NCBI RefSeq assembly: GCF_000682715.1
Contig: NZ_AWFH01000003.1
Span: 1 to 64,000 of the forward strand
Length of the DNA stretch: 64,000 nucleotides
Reading direction: 5' to 3'
Origin: Hyphomonas atlantica corrig.
Lineage (GTDB): Bacteria > Pseudomonadota > Alphaproteobacteria > Caulobacterales > Hyphomonadaceae
Under the pieces are notes generated by a model, which saw only the letters and a program-made list of their open reading frames with translations, was not told the origin of the DNA and made no database searches. Below are positions 17,124 to 26,596 of this stretch, one piece after another; positions within the stretch are counted from its first letter, which is position 1, and every line of letters starts with the position of its first letter. The position numbers were made by a program, and so were the translations under genes.

Positions 17124-17987
17124 TTACTCCTGCGCAGCAGGCGCGGGCTGTTCGGGCGTTCGCAGCCGCACACGACGAATGCGCCGGGCGTCTGCATCCA
17201 TGATCTCGATTTCGACACCGGCCGGGTGCTTGAGCACTTCTCCGCGCACCGGCACTTTCCCGGCCAGCGCGAAGGCGACACCGCCGAGCGTGTCGAAATC
17301 CGTGTCGTTGTCCTCAATGGCGAGATCAATGCCCGTTTCCTCTGCAAAATCGTCGATTTCCGTCCGGGCGTCCGCTTCCCAGATTCTCTGGCTGCGGCGA
17401 ACGAACATAGCCTCTTCATCATCGTGTTCGTCTTCGATGTCACCGACGATTTCTTCAACCAGATCTTCCAGACTGACGAGACCATCCGTTCCGCCGTACT
17501 CGTCTACGACAAGCGCGAGGTGAATACGGGTGGACTGCATTTTCACAAGCAAATCAGTCAATTTCATGGAGGGCGGCACATACAACACGTCGCGGTGCAG
17601 CCGCTCCAGCGGACGCTTGGCTGGCTCCTCCCCCTTGGCCAGTTCGCTGACCACATCCTTGATGTGTACAAAGCCAATCGGATCATCGAGAGATTCACGA
17701 AACACTGGCAGGCGGGAATGCGTCACTTCCGCGAAGTATTTCAGCAGCTCCGGAAACTCCATCCCGACTTCAACAGCCTTGATTTCAGCACGCGGCACCA
17801 TGACGTCGTCCACACGCAGGTCTTGGAACTCTGCGAGCCGCAAGCGCATCTCGTTCGGATTGTGCTGGGGCATCTCACCATTTGCCTCGGGAGACACCGC
17901 CTCCACAGGATCAGTTTTCCGGCCGAAACCGAAAAGGCTACGCAATCGGCCGCTTGGCGGCGCATTAGAAGGGTCGGGGTCGCTCAT
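17124..17987 (-). CDS. CorC/HlyC-type CBS-pair protein
   Basis: A 287-residue soluble protein with two CBS domains (about 60-190; PRAEIKAVEVGMEFPELLKY, then DLLVKMQSTRIHLALVVDEY) and a C-terminal CorC/HlyC transporter-associated domain (about 200-280, with DTLGGVAFALAGKVPVRGE). No DUF21 membrane domain precedes it, as is usual for the form next to ybeY and lnt. It is linked to Mg/Co efflux or membrane integrity in other bacteria. It sits 13 bases after ybeY and 3 before lnt, in one operon. Confidence 0.9.
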   Translation of the reverse strand: MSDPDPSNAPPSGRLRSLFGFGRKTDPVEAVSPEANGEMPQHNPNEMRLRLAEFQDLRVDDVMVPRAEIKAVEVGMEFPELLKYFAEVTHSRLPVFRESLDDPIGFVHIKDVVSELAKGEEPAKRPLERLHRDVLYVPPSMKLTDLLVKMQSTRIHLALVVDEYGGTDGLVSLEDLVEEIVGDIEDEHDDEEAMFVRRSQRIWEADARTEIDDFAEETGIDLAIEDNDTDFDTLGGVAFALAGKVPVRGEVLKHPAGVEIEIMDADARRIRRVRLRTPEQPAPAAQE

Positions 17988-18000
17988 AGCCTCAGATGAT

Positions 18001-18465
18001 TCAGTCGGTCGAATATGGATTATCTATGCCCAGCGATGCAAGCGCCTTTATTTCCAGACCCTCCATCTTCTCGGCTTCGTGATCGGTTTCATGATCATGG
18101 CCCAGCAAATGCAGATAGCCATGAATGAGAAGATGCGTCAGGTGATCGGCAAGTGTCTTGTTCTGCGCAGTAGCGTCTTCTTTCGCAACACCCAGAGCGA
18201 CGGCAATATCCCCCAGCATGGGTCGGTCCATGGGATCCGCTGGAAAGGACAGCACATCCGTCGGCTTGTCCTTGCTTCGGAACTGGTGATTCAAGCTGTG
18301 AAGCACATCATTGTCAGCCAGCAGAAGCGCAACGATACCCTCGGCCGGCTCCACCTTCACGGCAGCATCGAAGGCAGTCTGGCAGACAGATTCCAGATCG
18401 GGAATCTCTGACCACGCGTCCTCTTCGACTATCAGATCAAGTTCGACCATGCGCCCTGCGCTCAA
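18001..18465 (-). CDS. ybeY: Endoribonuclease YbeY
   Basis: YbeY is a metal-dependent RNase needed for 16S rRNA 3' maturation and rRNA quality control. The 154-residue protein holds the zinc motif [12 protein letters not shown] near residues 114-125, plus the preceding [18 protein letters not shown] signature. Its ATG overlaps the phoH stop by four bases, giving the conserved phoH-ybeY coupling. Confidence 0.95.
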   Translation of the reverse strand: MSAGRMVELDLIVEEDAWSEIPDLESVCQTAFDAAVKVEPAEGIVALLLADNDVLHSLNHQFRSKDKPTDVLSFPADPMDRPMLGDIAVALGVAKEDATAQNKTLADHLTHLLIHGYLHLLGHDHETDHEAEKMEGLEIKALASLGIDNPYSTD

Positions 18466-19445
18466 CCCTCGCCATGCGCGGCATATGCATCAATGATGCG
18501 GCTGACGAGGCCGTGACGCACGACATCCGCTGCCGTCAGCTTGTGCACATTCACACCCTCGACATCCGACAGGATCTCAAGTGCGTGGCGCATGCCAGAT
18601 GGTTGGCTGCCTTGCAGATCCACTTGCCCCGGGTCTCCTGTGATCACCATTCGGCTGTCCCGACCCAGGCGCGTCAGCACCATCTTCATCTGCGGAATGG
18701 TCGTATTCTGAGCTTCGTCCACAATGACAAATGCATTCTTTAGTGTGCGTCCACGCATGAAGGCGAGCGGCGCGACTTCAATCTCCCCGCGCGCCATGCG
18801 GCGCTCCATCTGTTCCTGCCCCATCAACTCGCGAAGCGAGTCCCAGATCGGCAGCATGTAGGGATCGACTTTCTCTTCAAGTGTCCCCGGCAGGAAGCCC
18901 AGCTTTTCCCCCGCTTCCACTGCGGGTCGTGTCACGATCAAGCGCTGACGCGCCCCGGACAGAAGCTCTGAAACACCGGCAGCAACTGCCAGGAATGTCT
19001 TGCCAGTACCCGCCGGCCCGACACCAAAGATCATTGCATTGTCAGGATTTGCCAACAAATCGATATAGCGTGATTGTCCACGCGTCTGCGGTGTTATCGG
19101 CTTCTTCAGGGAGCGGAATGTACCGAAGGTCTGTTGCGGTGTTCTCGCGGCTTCCAAAGCGCCATCCACATCCATGTCCGAGATGTCGGCACCTTTTCGC
19201 AGGCGCCGCTCCAGCTCAGCCAGAACTGCCTCAGCGATGGATACGCCTTCGGCTTTCCCGACCAGGAGAATACCGCCACCCTGACTTTCCGCTTTCAGCC
19301 CATATTCATCCAACCGCGTCTCCAGCAATTGGAGATGACGATGATGCGGCCCGCACAAATCACGCAGGGTTTCTGCGTTGCTGACCTCATAGATACGGCT
19401 GACCGGCGCCTCGGGCGAGGCAGATGGACGACGTTTCACGCTCAA
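18462..19445 (-). CDS. phoH: PhoH family ATPase
   Basis: A 327-residue PhoH-like protein, an ATP-binding protein related to RNA helicase domains and functionally tied to YbeY. An N-terminal KH-like extension (about 1-100) precedes the ATPase core. The P-loop [15 protein letters not shown] is near 139-153, Walker B is [11 protein letters not shown], and [11 protein letters not shown] follows. It overlaps miaB upstream and ybeY downstream by four bases each. Confidence 0.93.
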   Translation of the reverse strand: MSVKRRPSASPEAPVSRIYEVSNAETLRDLCGPHHRHLQLLETRLDEYGLKAESQGGGILLVGKAEGVSIAEAVLAELERRLRKGADISDMDVDGALEAARTPQQTFGTFRSLKKPITPQTRGQSRYIDLLANPDNAMIFGVGPAGTGKTFLAVAAGVSELLSGARQRLIVTRPAVEAGEKLGFLPGTLEEKVDPYMLPIWDSLRELMGQEQMERRMARGEIEVAPLAFMRGRTLKNAFVIVDEAQNTTIPQMKMVLTRLGRDSRMVITGDPGQVDLQGSQPSGMRHALEILSDVEGVNVHKLTAADVVRHGLVSRIIDAYAAHGEG

Positions 19446-20818
19446 AGGGCAACCTCTCTTGCCCGGATCAATTCACCAGATAGCGAACTCATCGTCGCGC
19501 CGTTAACTTTCACATCCACAATCTTCCCCGTCAGTTCAGCTGGCCCATCGAAATGCACCGCCTGCATCCAGGGCGAGCGACCATGCGCTTGGCCTTCCAA
19601 GCGTCCCCGTCCAGTTACCAGAACTGGCACGGTCTGTCCGATCTTGGACTTGTTGAATGCGGTCTGCTGCTCACGCAGCAATTTCTGAAGCGCCTGCAGG
19701 CGGGCGTCTTTGACGTCTTCTGGTACGTGTCCAAACATTTCCGCCGCCGGGGTGCCGGGGCGGGGGGAGTATTTGAAGGAATATGCAATCGCGTAGTTCA
19801 CATCACGCACCAATTGCATCGTTGCTTCAAAATCTTCGTCGCTCTCGCCTGGAAATCCGACGATGAAGTCAGACGCCAGCGCAACATCTGGCTGAGCTTC
19901 GCGCACCTTGCGAATAATTTCGCGATACTCGTCTGCCGTGTGGCCACGGTTCATGGCTTTCAGAATCCGGTCCGAGCCGGACTGCACCGGCAAGTGCAGG
20001 AAAGGCTGCATTTGTGCCGTGTCACCATGCGCCGCGATCAGGTCATCATCCATGTCACGCGGATGGCTGGTTGTATAACGAATACGTTCAATGCCGCCGA
20101 TCTTGGCAAGGTGCCGGCAAAGCTGTCCCAAGGTCCAGTCTTCCCCGCCCTCTACCTGAGGAGCTGCGCCATGAAACGCATTGACGTTCTGACCGAGCAA
20201 CGAAATCTCGCGAACACCTTGCGCCGCCAAATTCCGCGCTTCCATCACGATATCGTCGACCGGGCGCGACAGCTCAGCGCCGCGCGTATATGGCACAACG
20301 CAGAAGGTGCAGAACTTGTCGCAACCCTCCTGCACCGACAGGAAGGCCGTCGGCCCATCGGCTTCACGCGTCTTCGGCAAAGCGTCGAATTTTTCCAGAG
20401 TCTCGAAATCCGTTTCGAGACGATCCCCAACAGCGCGGCTGGCCCGCGCGATCATCTCAGGCAATTTGTGATAGGCTTGTGGGCCCAGAACCAGATCGAC
20501 AAGCGGTTGGCGACGCATGATTTCCTCGCCTTCGGCCTGTGCCACACACCCAGCCACAGCGATTGTCATGTTGCTGCCGGTGTTCTGCTTCATCCGCTTG
20601 AGTTGGCCGAGCTCTGAATAGACCTTCTCAGTTGCCTTCTCGCGGATATGGCACGTGTTCAACACGACAAGATCAGCCGCCTCGGGCGTGTCCACCGGCG
20701 CATAGCCGAGCGGACGCAATACGTCCCGCATGCGCTCGGAGTCATAGACATTCATCTGGCACCCATAGGTCTTGATAAAGAGACCCTTGGTGTTCTGTTT
20801 CGCCTCTGGAGTATTCAT
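19442..20818 (-). CDS. miaB: tRNA-2-methylthio-N6-dimethylallyladenosine synthase
   Basis: MiaB is a radical-SAM methylthiotransferase acting on A37 of tRNA. The 458-residue reading has the N-terminal UPF0004 domain ([17 protein letters not shown], with further Cys in [10 protein letters not shown] and AGCVAQAEG), the radical SAM cluster motif [17 protein letters not shown], and a C-terminal TRAM domain. I start at ATG 20816-20818, which gives the usual length; an in-frame extension to 20887 has no recognisable sequence. The ribosome binding site is weak. It leads the miaB-phoH-ybeY-corC-lnt operon. Confidence 0.93.
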   Translation of the reverse strand: MNTPEAKQNTKGLFIKTYGCQMNVYDSERMRDVLRPLGYAPVDTPEAADLVVLNTCHIREKATEKVYSELGQLKRMKQNTGSNMTIAVAGCVAQAEGEEIMRRQPLVDLVLGPQAYHKLPEMIARASRAVGDRLETDFETLEKFDALPKTREADGPTAFLSVQEGCDKFCTFCVVPYTRGAELSRPVDDIVMEARNLAAQGVREISLLGQNVNAFHGAAPQVEGGEDWTLGQLCRHLAKIGGIERIRYTTSHPRDMDDDLIAAHGDTAQMQPFLHLPVQSGSDRILKAMNRGHTADEYREIIRKVREAQPDVALASDFIVGFPGESDEDFEATMQLVRDVNYAIAYSFKYSPRPGTPAAEMFGHVPEDVKDARLQALQKLLREQQTAFNKSKIGQTVPVLVTGRGRLEGQAHGRSPWMQAVHFDGPAELTGKIVDVKVNGATMSSLSGELIRAREVAL

Positions 20819-20974
20819 GGGCGGGCTTATGCCTGAAAATGACTGCCGCTGCCAGAACCTTGTGCGCCTCGCCTGCAGCCACGGCAATCCTGTGCCATCC
20901 CTGCGACAAAAGCTTCACACGGCCCGAAAGCTGGCTAGTGTGCGGCCAAGCAATCAAAGGAGCCGGGGAGGCCC

Positions 20975-22699
20975 ATGGATATCATCAAACTCATCGAGAA
21001 CATCTCTGGATTTATCTGGGGGGGGACCTGGGGAGACGACGTCATCATTCCGGGCCAGATTGGCCCACTCGCCGTGGTCCTTCTAGGCACGGGCCTGTTC
21101 ATGATGGTCCGTTTGGGCGCGCGTCCCGTGCGCCGTTTCGTGCCTGCGCTGGTGGAAGTCTGGCAAGGCCGCAAGGCTCAGGGCGAAGATGGCGCCATCA
21201 CACCGTGGCAGGCGCTTTCGACCGCCCTGTCGGGTCAGGTCGGCACCGGAAACCTGGCAGGTGTGGCCACGGCTATCACTCTGGGTGGACCCGGCGCAAT
21301 CTTCTGGATGTGGGTTGTTGCCCTGTTCGGCATGGCACTCGCCTTCTCCGAAAGCTCTCTCGCAATCAAATATCGCGAAACGGACGAGTATGGCCGCATC
21401 AATGGCGGCCCGATGTACTATATCAAGAACGGTCTGGGCAAAGGCTGGGGCTGGCTCGCGATCATTTTCTGTCTCGGAACCCTGTTCTCCGCAATGGCGA
21501 CCGGGTCAATGATTCAGGCCAATTCCATCACCGAAGCCGCACTGGAAACAGGTTCACATCTCGGCGTCAGCATTCCGAACTGGAGCGTCGGCATCCTGCT
21601 TTCTGTTCTGGTGTTTGCGGTCATTATTGGCGGCATCAAGTCGATTGGCTCCTTTGCTGGCAAAGTCGTGCCTGTCATGGCTGGCCTCTATGTTCTGATC
21701 GCCTTCCTTGTCCTTGTCGTGAATGCAGACAAGGTGCCTGGCGCCTTCATGCAGATCATCGGCACAGCCTTTGGCTGGAAGGAAGCCGCCGGGGGCGCAG
21801 CAGGTTACGGCGTCATGCAAGCGGTGCGCTACGGTATTGCCCGCGGCTTGTTCTCCAACGAAGCCGGTCAGGGCTCCGCCCCGATCGCGCACGCAGCAGC
21901 TCAGACCAAGAATCCCGTCATGCAGGGCGAAATCGCCATGATCGGCGTGTTCATCGATACGATCATCATCTGCACCATGACCGCGTTGGTCATTCTGACA
22001 GTACAGGGCGACTTCAAGAAGAGCCCCGCCCTGATGGCAGCGAATGCGTGTTTTGATGCGGGCATCGAAATGCCGATAAACCCGGACGCAACCGACGGCG
22101 CGAAATATGGCGTATCGGACCTGTTCCCGTCCGCGTATGAAGACGGGCGCGAAGCGAAGATCGCGGCTGTGGGACCAACTGCCCAATCCTACCTCTTGGC
22201 CTGTCAGGCGTCGGGCAAGGTTGACGTCTCTCAGGAAGCGCTCGACGCGTCTGGCAATCCTGAGATCCTGATGGATGTGGACCATGCCTGGGAAACGGAC
22301 GCGAATTCGGCGGCTGTCACGACGCGCGCCTACGCTGCCGCCATTCCGGTCATCGGGCCCTGGATCGTGCCGGTTGCACTGTTCTTCTTCGCCTTCACCA
22401 CCATCATTGGCTGGTCTTATTACGGCGAGCAGGCCGTGACCTATCTCATTGGCGAATGGGCGACACATCCATTCCGCTACATCTGGGTTGTTGTCGTGTT
22501 CCTTGGCACGGTGGCCGCAGCTGATTGGCTCTGGCTACTCGGCGACATCGCGAACGCCTCGATGGCTTTCCCGAACCTGATCGCCATCCTGGCGCTTTCG
22601 GGCGTCGTAGCTGCCATGCACAAGTCGAACGGAGATCCTGACAAGGGCCATCCGGTGCACGACTATCGCGAAGAGTCGCGCCACCCCGAACAGGACTAG
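20975..22699 (+). CDS. Alanine/glycine:sodium symporter (AGCS family)
   Basis: A 574-residue inner-membrane carrier of the AGCS family, which couples alanine or glycine uptake to Na+. Family motifs include LSTALSGQVGTGNLAGVATAI (about 80-100), GGPMYYIKNGLG and SNEAGQGSAPIAHAAAQT (about 300-317). About ten hydrophobic segments are visible. A soluble insertion around residues 350-455, rich in acidic residues, lies between membrane segments. GGGGAGG lies five bases upstream of the ATG. The gene is divergent from miaB and ends at a strong terminator. Confidence 0.92.
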   Translation: MDIIKLIENISGFIWGGTWGDDVIIPGQIGPLAVVLLGTGLFMMVRLGARPVRRFVPALVEVWQGRKAQGEDGAITPWQALSTALSGQVGTGNLAGVATAITLGGPGAIFWMWVVALFGMALAFSESSLAIKYRETDEYGRINGGPMYYIKNGLGKGWGWLAIIFCLGTLFSAMATGSMIQANSITEAALETGSHLGVSIPNWSVGILLSVLVFAVIIGGIKSIGSFAGKVVPVMAGLYVLIAFLVLVVNADKVPGAFMQIIGTAFGWKEAAGGAAGYGVMQAVRYGIARGLFSNEAGQGSAPIAHAAAQTKNPVMQGEIAMIGVFIDTIIICTMTALVILTVQGDFKKSPALMAANACFDAGIEMPINPDATDGAKYGVSDLFPSAYEDGREAKIAAVGPTAQSYLLACQASGKVDVSQEALDASGNPEILMDVDHAWETDANSAAVTTRAYAAAIPVIGPWIVPVALFFFAFTTIIGWSYYGEQAVTYLIGEWATHPFRYIWVVVVFLGTVAAADWLWLLGDIANASMAFPNLIAILALSGVVAAMHKSNGDPDKGHPVHDYREESRHPEQD

Positions 22700-22722
22700 A
22701 CGCGACATACAACCAAGACGAT

Positions 22723-22757
22723 AAAGCCCCGCCTGGTTCACACCGGGCGGGGCTTTT
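22723..22757 (+). terminator. Rho-independent terminator
   Basis: AAAGCCCCGCC (22723-22733) pairs with GGCGGGGCTTT (22746-22756) and is followed by a short T-run. It lies 24 bases after the symporter stop and 20 bases before the convergent glyoxalase stop. A-rich bases on the other side mean it may serve both strands. Confidence 0.9.
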
Positions 22758-22776
22758 CTATTCCACTTTGTGCCGT

Positions 22777-23250
22777 CTACCAGACGCCGATATTCTCTGC
22801 GCTGGCCCAAGGTTCTTTCGGGGCAAGCGGCTCGCCCTTCTGAAGCAGTTCAACCGATATCCCGTCCGGCGACCGGATGAAGGCCATGCGGCCGTCACGC
22901 GGCGGACGGTTGATCGTCACACCGAGATCCTGCAGGCGCTCGACCGCGCCATAGATATCGTCGACAAGGTAAGCGAGGTGGCCAAAATTCCGGCCACCAG
23001 AATACTCTTCCGGGTCCCAATTATAGGTCAGCTCCACCATCGGGATGTCGGTCTGGGTCGGGTTTACCCCTTCTGGCATCCCGCCCATGCGAGCCACATC
23101 TTCAGGTGTCGCCAGAAACACCAGAGTGAACCGCCCGGCTTCGCTGTCCATCCGACTGACTTCTTTCAGCCCCAGACCCTCGCAGAAGAATTTGAGAGAT
23201 GCATCAATGTCGCTGACGCGCACCATTGTATGCAGATATTGAATGCTCAT
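22777..23250 (-). CDS. Lactoylglutathione lyase (glyoxalase I-like, VOC family)
   Basis: A 157-residue VOC-superfamily protein. Glyoxalase I isomerises the methylglyoxal-glutathione hemithioacetal to S-lactoylglutathione. The four classic metal ligands are in place: H7 (YLHTMVRV), E73 (MVELTYNW), H91 (FGHLAYLV) and E134 (SVELLQ). The GLGLKEVSR and FIRSPDGISVELLQ signatures match GloA. Length is slightly above the enteric enzyme because of an insertion around 50-68. It overlaps the downstream membrane-protein gene by four bases. Confidence 0.88.
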   Translation of the reverse strand: MSIQYLHTMVRVSDIDASLKFFCEGLGLKEVSRMDSEAGRFTLVFLATPEDVARMGGMPEGVNPTQTDIPMVELTYNWDPEEYSGGRNFGHLAYLVDDIYGAVERLQDLGVTINRPPRDGRMAFIRSPDGISVELLQKGEPLAPKEPWASAENIGVW

Positions 23251-23705
23251 GACTGGCCTCCGTTAAGGTCCCGAATGACTTGTTTGAATGTGGGTGGCAT
23301 CAGCGCATAGTAGCGCCGCATCGCGATCGCCAACAGGCCGATCGTCACGAGCATGAAGGCAAGAAACACGGAAAATGTGTGAATAAGCGTTCCGGTCTCA
23401 AAGACTGGGGACTGCCCACTCAGCCGCCAGAATGTCAGCCATAGCTGGTTGAAGCCGGCGACAAATGGCCCGAGAAGTCCGAATACGATGACCGCACAGG
23501 CGAAGAAATAGGTTGCGGCCCTCGGCCCTTCGCTACGCAGATAGAGATCTGTGAACTCTACCTCGGTCACATCCTCCGGAATCTCGCCCGATGCCTTGCG
23601 CACCGCTAAAACTTCCGGGGCGAAATCGCGCGCCTGTTTCCAACGCCAAGCCAGATGACCGCCCCAGGCAACAAGCGCGGCAAGAATAATCAGGAATGCG
23701 AGCAT
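23247..23705 (-). CDS. Small inner-membrane protein, unknown function
   Basis: A 152-residue protein with three hydrophobic segments (about 2-17, 62-85 and 106-127) and a charged middle part. The ATG at 23703-23705 starts directly with a membrane helix (MLAFLIILAALVAWGG). Upstream extension to 23816 adds only arginine-rich, non-coding-looking residues. It overlaps the glyoxalase gene (ATGA), so the two are coupled. I do not recognise a family. Confidence 0.6.
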   Translation of the reverse strand: MLAFLIILAALVAWGGHLAWRWKQARDFAPEVLAVRKASGEIPEDVTEVEFTDLYLRSEGPRAATYFFACAVIVFGLLGPFVAGFNQLWLTFWRLSGQSPVFETGTLIHTFSVFLAFMLVTIGLLAIAMRRYYALMPPTFKQVIRDLNGGQS

Positions 23706-23758
23706 GAGCGTTTTCGGTCCGGGATCTGCGGCGGAATGCCGTCTGCCCGGCGCCTGTA

Positions 23759-24643
23759 TCAGGCCGCGCAGGCACGTTCGAGGGTCAACATGGCACGCTT
23801 GCGTGCCACACCCCAATGATAATTATGAAGCCGACCGTCCGCTGCAAGGGCACGGTGACAGGGAATAAACCAGCTTATGGGATTTGCACCCACCGCCGCC
23901 CCAACAGCACGTGCTGCCTTGGGGTTACCACTCGCCTTGGCAAGCGCCCCATAGGTCGAGACGGTGCCCATCGGAATATCCAGCAATGCCCGCCAGATCT
24001 GCCGCCGGAATGGCGTGCCATAAAGTGCTACGGGCAACGGCTCGCCTGCCTCGAATACACGGCGTGCCATCTGTTCGGCCTCCGCATCATCGCGCCGGAT
24101 ACTCGCCCCCGGATATCGCCCAGCCAAATCTGCAAACGCATTTTCTTCCGTGCGCCCCTGATGCTCGAATCCGGTCCTCTCAGGTGGGTTCTCATCGATA
24201 AAGCCAAGCGCCACCAATCCTCGTGGGGAAATGAGCCAAGCCCCTTCTCCAAAAGGTGTTGGCGCGCGTCCGAGTACAAGGTCCGCTCCCTTGCCGCCTG
24301 CCTTCGCTTCTCCAGGGGAAAGCCCTTCGTGCGCGATGAAGAGATCGTGCAATCGTCCCGGCCCAGACAGGCCTGTTTCCAGAGTCGCATCCAGTACACT
24401 TGCCCCCTCTCGAAGCAGGTCACCGGCTGCCGCATGTGCCAGAGCGGATTGGTATTGCTTCGGGCTTATCCCCGCCCATCGAGTGAACTCGCGCTGGAAA
24501 TGACTGGGTGACAAACCAACGGACTTCGCAGCCGTCGCCAAGTCTGGCCATTCCTGCCAAGTGTCGCCCAAATAGGACAGGGCATCTGCCATGCGCTCAT
24601 AGGCGACAGCGCGCTCATCAAGGGAGTGGGAAACAGTCATCAT
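23759..24643 (-). CDS. Ada-like protein: AraC-type HTH plus O6-methylguanine-DNA methyltransferase
   Basis: A 294-residue fusion. Residues about 10-110 form an AraC-type helix-turn-helix (ATAAKSVGLSPSHFQREFTRW). The C-terminal half is an Ogt-type alkyltransferase, with the helix-turn-helix FRRQIWRALLDIPMGTVSTYG and the active-site motif PISWFIPCHRAL, whose Cys accepts the methyl group. The zinc/phosphotriester-sensing N-terminal domain of E. coli Ada is absent, so it should repair and possibly regulate, but not sense phosphotriesters that way. Two adjacent ATG codons (24641-24643 and 24638-24640) are possible starts. Confidence 0.88.
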   Translation of the reverse strand: MMTVSHSLDERAVAYERMADALSYLGDTWQEWPDLATAAKSVGLSPSHFQREFTRWAGISPKQYQSALAHAAAGDLLREGASVLDATLETGLSGPGRLHDLFIAHEGLSPGEAKAGGKGADLVLGRAPTPFGEGAWLISPRGLVALGFIDENPPERTGFEHQGRTEENAFADLAGRYPGASIRRDDAEAEQMARRVFEAGEPLPVALYGTPFRRQIWRALLDIPMGTVSTYGALAKASGNPKAARAVGAAVGANPISWFIPCHRALAADGRLHNYHWGVARKRAMLTLERACAA

Positions 24644-24771
24644 GAAACATGAATGCCGCGCTACAAACTCAAGTGCCACCCGTTTCTTGCGGCACATCTC
24701 ACCAATTGAGACTTCCCAGCCCAACAAAAGCCCGGCAAGTATAATCCGTAAAAAGTCCTGGGAGACATAAA

Positions 24772-25719
24772 ATGGCTGATGCGCGCAGTATTATCCTGCA
24801 TGAGTATCCAACCTCACCTTATGCAGAAAAAATCCGGCTCGCATTGCGCCTCAAGAATTTGGCATACAGTCGGGTAGAGATTCCGGTCATCATGCCACGG
24901 CCTGACCTAATGCCTCTGACCGGCGGCTATCGACGTACGCCTGTAATGCAGATTGGCGCGGATGTCTTTTGCGACACAGCGATAATCCTGCGGGAGTTGG
25001 AGGCACGCTATCCAATGCCTGCGCTGAAGCTGCCCGGCCATGAGGGGCTGGCCCAGATGGTCGCGGGCTGGACCGATGGTCGATGGTTCCAAAGCTCTGT
25101 CGCCGTCATCTTCGGGGAAATGGGTGACAAGGTCCCGGAAGCCTTCAGGAAAGATCGCGAAGCTCTTTCCGGGAGACCCTTTGACGTCGATGCGATGAAG
25201 GCCGTCGCGCCGATGATGCGCGATCAATGGCGTGCGCGCCTGATGCTGCTGGAAGAACGTCTGCAGGGCGGGCAAGGCGCCGGGGCCGGTATCTACCTTG
25301 TCGGAATGAAGCCCGGCCTGGTCGACATCCACGCCTATATGAATGTCTGGTTCATGCACCAGAATGTGCCGGATTTTGTCGCCAAATGCTTCGAAACTGC
25401 CGATCTGACAAAAGCGTGGTTTGAGCGACTGCAGGAATTCGAAGGACAAACTCCGGAAACGATTACGTCCAAAGACGCGTTGGAAATCGGGCTGAATTCA
25501 GCACCTCGCCTGGTCGCCGCGACGACGCGCAATGAACCACAAGAGTTTGCCCCCGGAGAGAACGTAGCTGTTGCCCCAGACGATTACGGTCAGGTCTGGG
25601 TGGAAGGTGAACTCGTGCATGCAGACTCTCAACGCATCATCCTGCAACGTACGTCGCCAGAGGCCGAAACGGTTCATGTTCATTTTCCTCGCGCCGGATT
25701 CCTGGTGCGCCGAGCCTAG
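24772..25719 (+). CDS. Glutathione S-transferase family protein
   Basis: A 315-residue protein whose first 80 residues form a thioredoxin-like GST domain (LHEYPTSPYAEKIRLALR, then TPVMQIGADVFCDTAIILREL with the cis-Pro and the glutathione-binding D-T/S pair). An all-helical C-terminal domain runs to about 230. A beta-rich extra tail (about 245-315, with VAPDDYGQVWVEGEL) makes it longer than a standard GST. The catalytic Ser/Cys/Tyr is not obvious. Substrate unknown. It is divergent from the Ada-like gene. Confidence 0.85.
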   Translation: MADARSIILHEYPTSPYAEKIRLALRLKNLAYSRVEIPVIMPRPDLMPLTGGYRRTPVMQIGADVFCDTAIILRELEARYPMPALKLPGHEGLAQMVAGWTDGRWFQSSVAVIFGEMGDKVPEAFRKDREALSGRPFDVDAMKAVAPMMRDQWRARLMLLEERLQGGQGAGAGIYLVGMKPGLVDIHAYMNVWFMHQNVPDFVAKCFETADLTKAWFERLQEFEGQTPETITSKDALEIGLNSAPRLVAATTRNEPQEFAPGENVAVAPDDYGQVWVEGELVHADSQRIILQRTSPEAETVHVHFPRAGFLVRRA

Positions 25720-25786
25720 GCCGCCTTGCCAGAAAGGCCCTGCCCGCTAGTCTCGATACGGCAGCGTTTCGCAACGGAGATGGATC

Positions 25787-26596
25787 ATGGACAGGCGGCT
25801 TTGTCTTATCACGGGCGCTTCAGCGGGCATCGGCGCCGAATTCGCCAGACAATATGCAGCACTCGGCTGGGACGTCGCTTTGACTGCCCGCCGCAAAGAT
25901 CGTCTTGAGGAACTGGCTACCGAGATCGAAAGCAAGTACGGCGTTCACGCTATCTGCATCGTTCAGGATCTCGCCCGGGCGAATTCGGCCGACAAGATTC
26001 TGTCCACGCTCTCGGAGCAGGACCGACACGTAGACGCGTTGGTGAACAATGCGGGCTATGGTCTGCCCGGTACTTTCTTCAACACGAGCTGGAAGTCGCA
26101 GGCAGAGTTCCTGCGCGTGCTCTATACGGCCCCGATCGAACTCGCGCACAAGGTTCTGCCCGGCATGTCTGATCGCGGATATGGACGCATCATCAATGTC
26201 GCCTCGCTGGCGGGCTATGCGCCGGGTAGCAACGGCCATACCCTCTACGCCAGCGTGAAGGCCGGGCTCATAAAGTTCTCTGAAAGCCTGAATGCGGAGT
26301 GCGAGGCGCTTGACGGGGCTGACATACATTGCACCGCGTTATGCCCCGGGTTCACCTATAGCGAATTCCACGACGTAAATGGCACACGCGAACAGATGAA
26401 AAGCATGAACAAACGGATGTGGATGGAGGCTGGACCTGTTGTAAAAGCAGGCATCGACGCGGTGAACCGGGGACAACCGGTTGTCGTTCCGGGTGTGGTG
26501 AACAAAGGCCTCGCGACTCTGACGCGGCTGATGCCTGAACCTCTCGGCCGCGCCATCATGCGTCGCCAAAGCCGCACAATTCGTCGCCAGGATTAG
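25787..26596 (+). CDS. SDR-family NAD(P)-dependent oxidoreductase
   Basis: A 269-residue classical short-chain dehydrogenase. The cofactor loop TGASAGIGAEFARQYA is near residues 8-23, NNAGYG follows, and the catalytic Ser (NVASLAGY) and Tyr/Lys (YASVKAGLIKF) are intact. The C-terminal basic tail is RRQSRTIRRQD. It resembles the YqjQ/DltE-like subgroup; substrate unknown. It overlaps the convergent 2-TM gene by four bases. Confidence 0.9.
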   Translation: MDRRLCLITGASAGIGAEFARQYAALGWDVALTARRKDRLEELATEIESKYGVHAICIVQDLARANSADKILSTLSEQDRHVDALVNNAGYGLPGTFFNTSWKSQAEFLRVLYTAPIELAHKVLPGMSDRGYGRIINVASLAGYAPGSNGHTLYASVKAGLIKFSESLNAECEALDGADIHCTALCPGFTYSEFHDVNGTREQMKSMNKRMWMEAGPVVKAGIDAVNRGQPVVVPGVVNKGLATLTRLMPEPLGRAIMRRQSRTIRRQD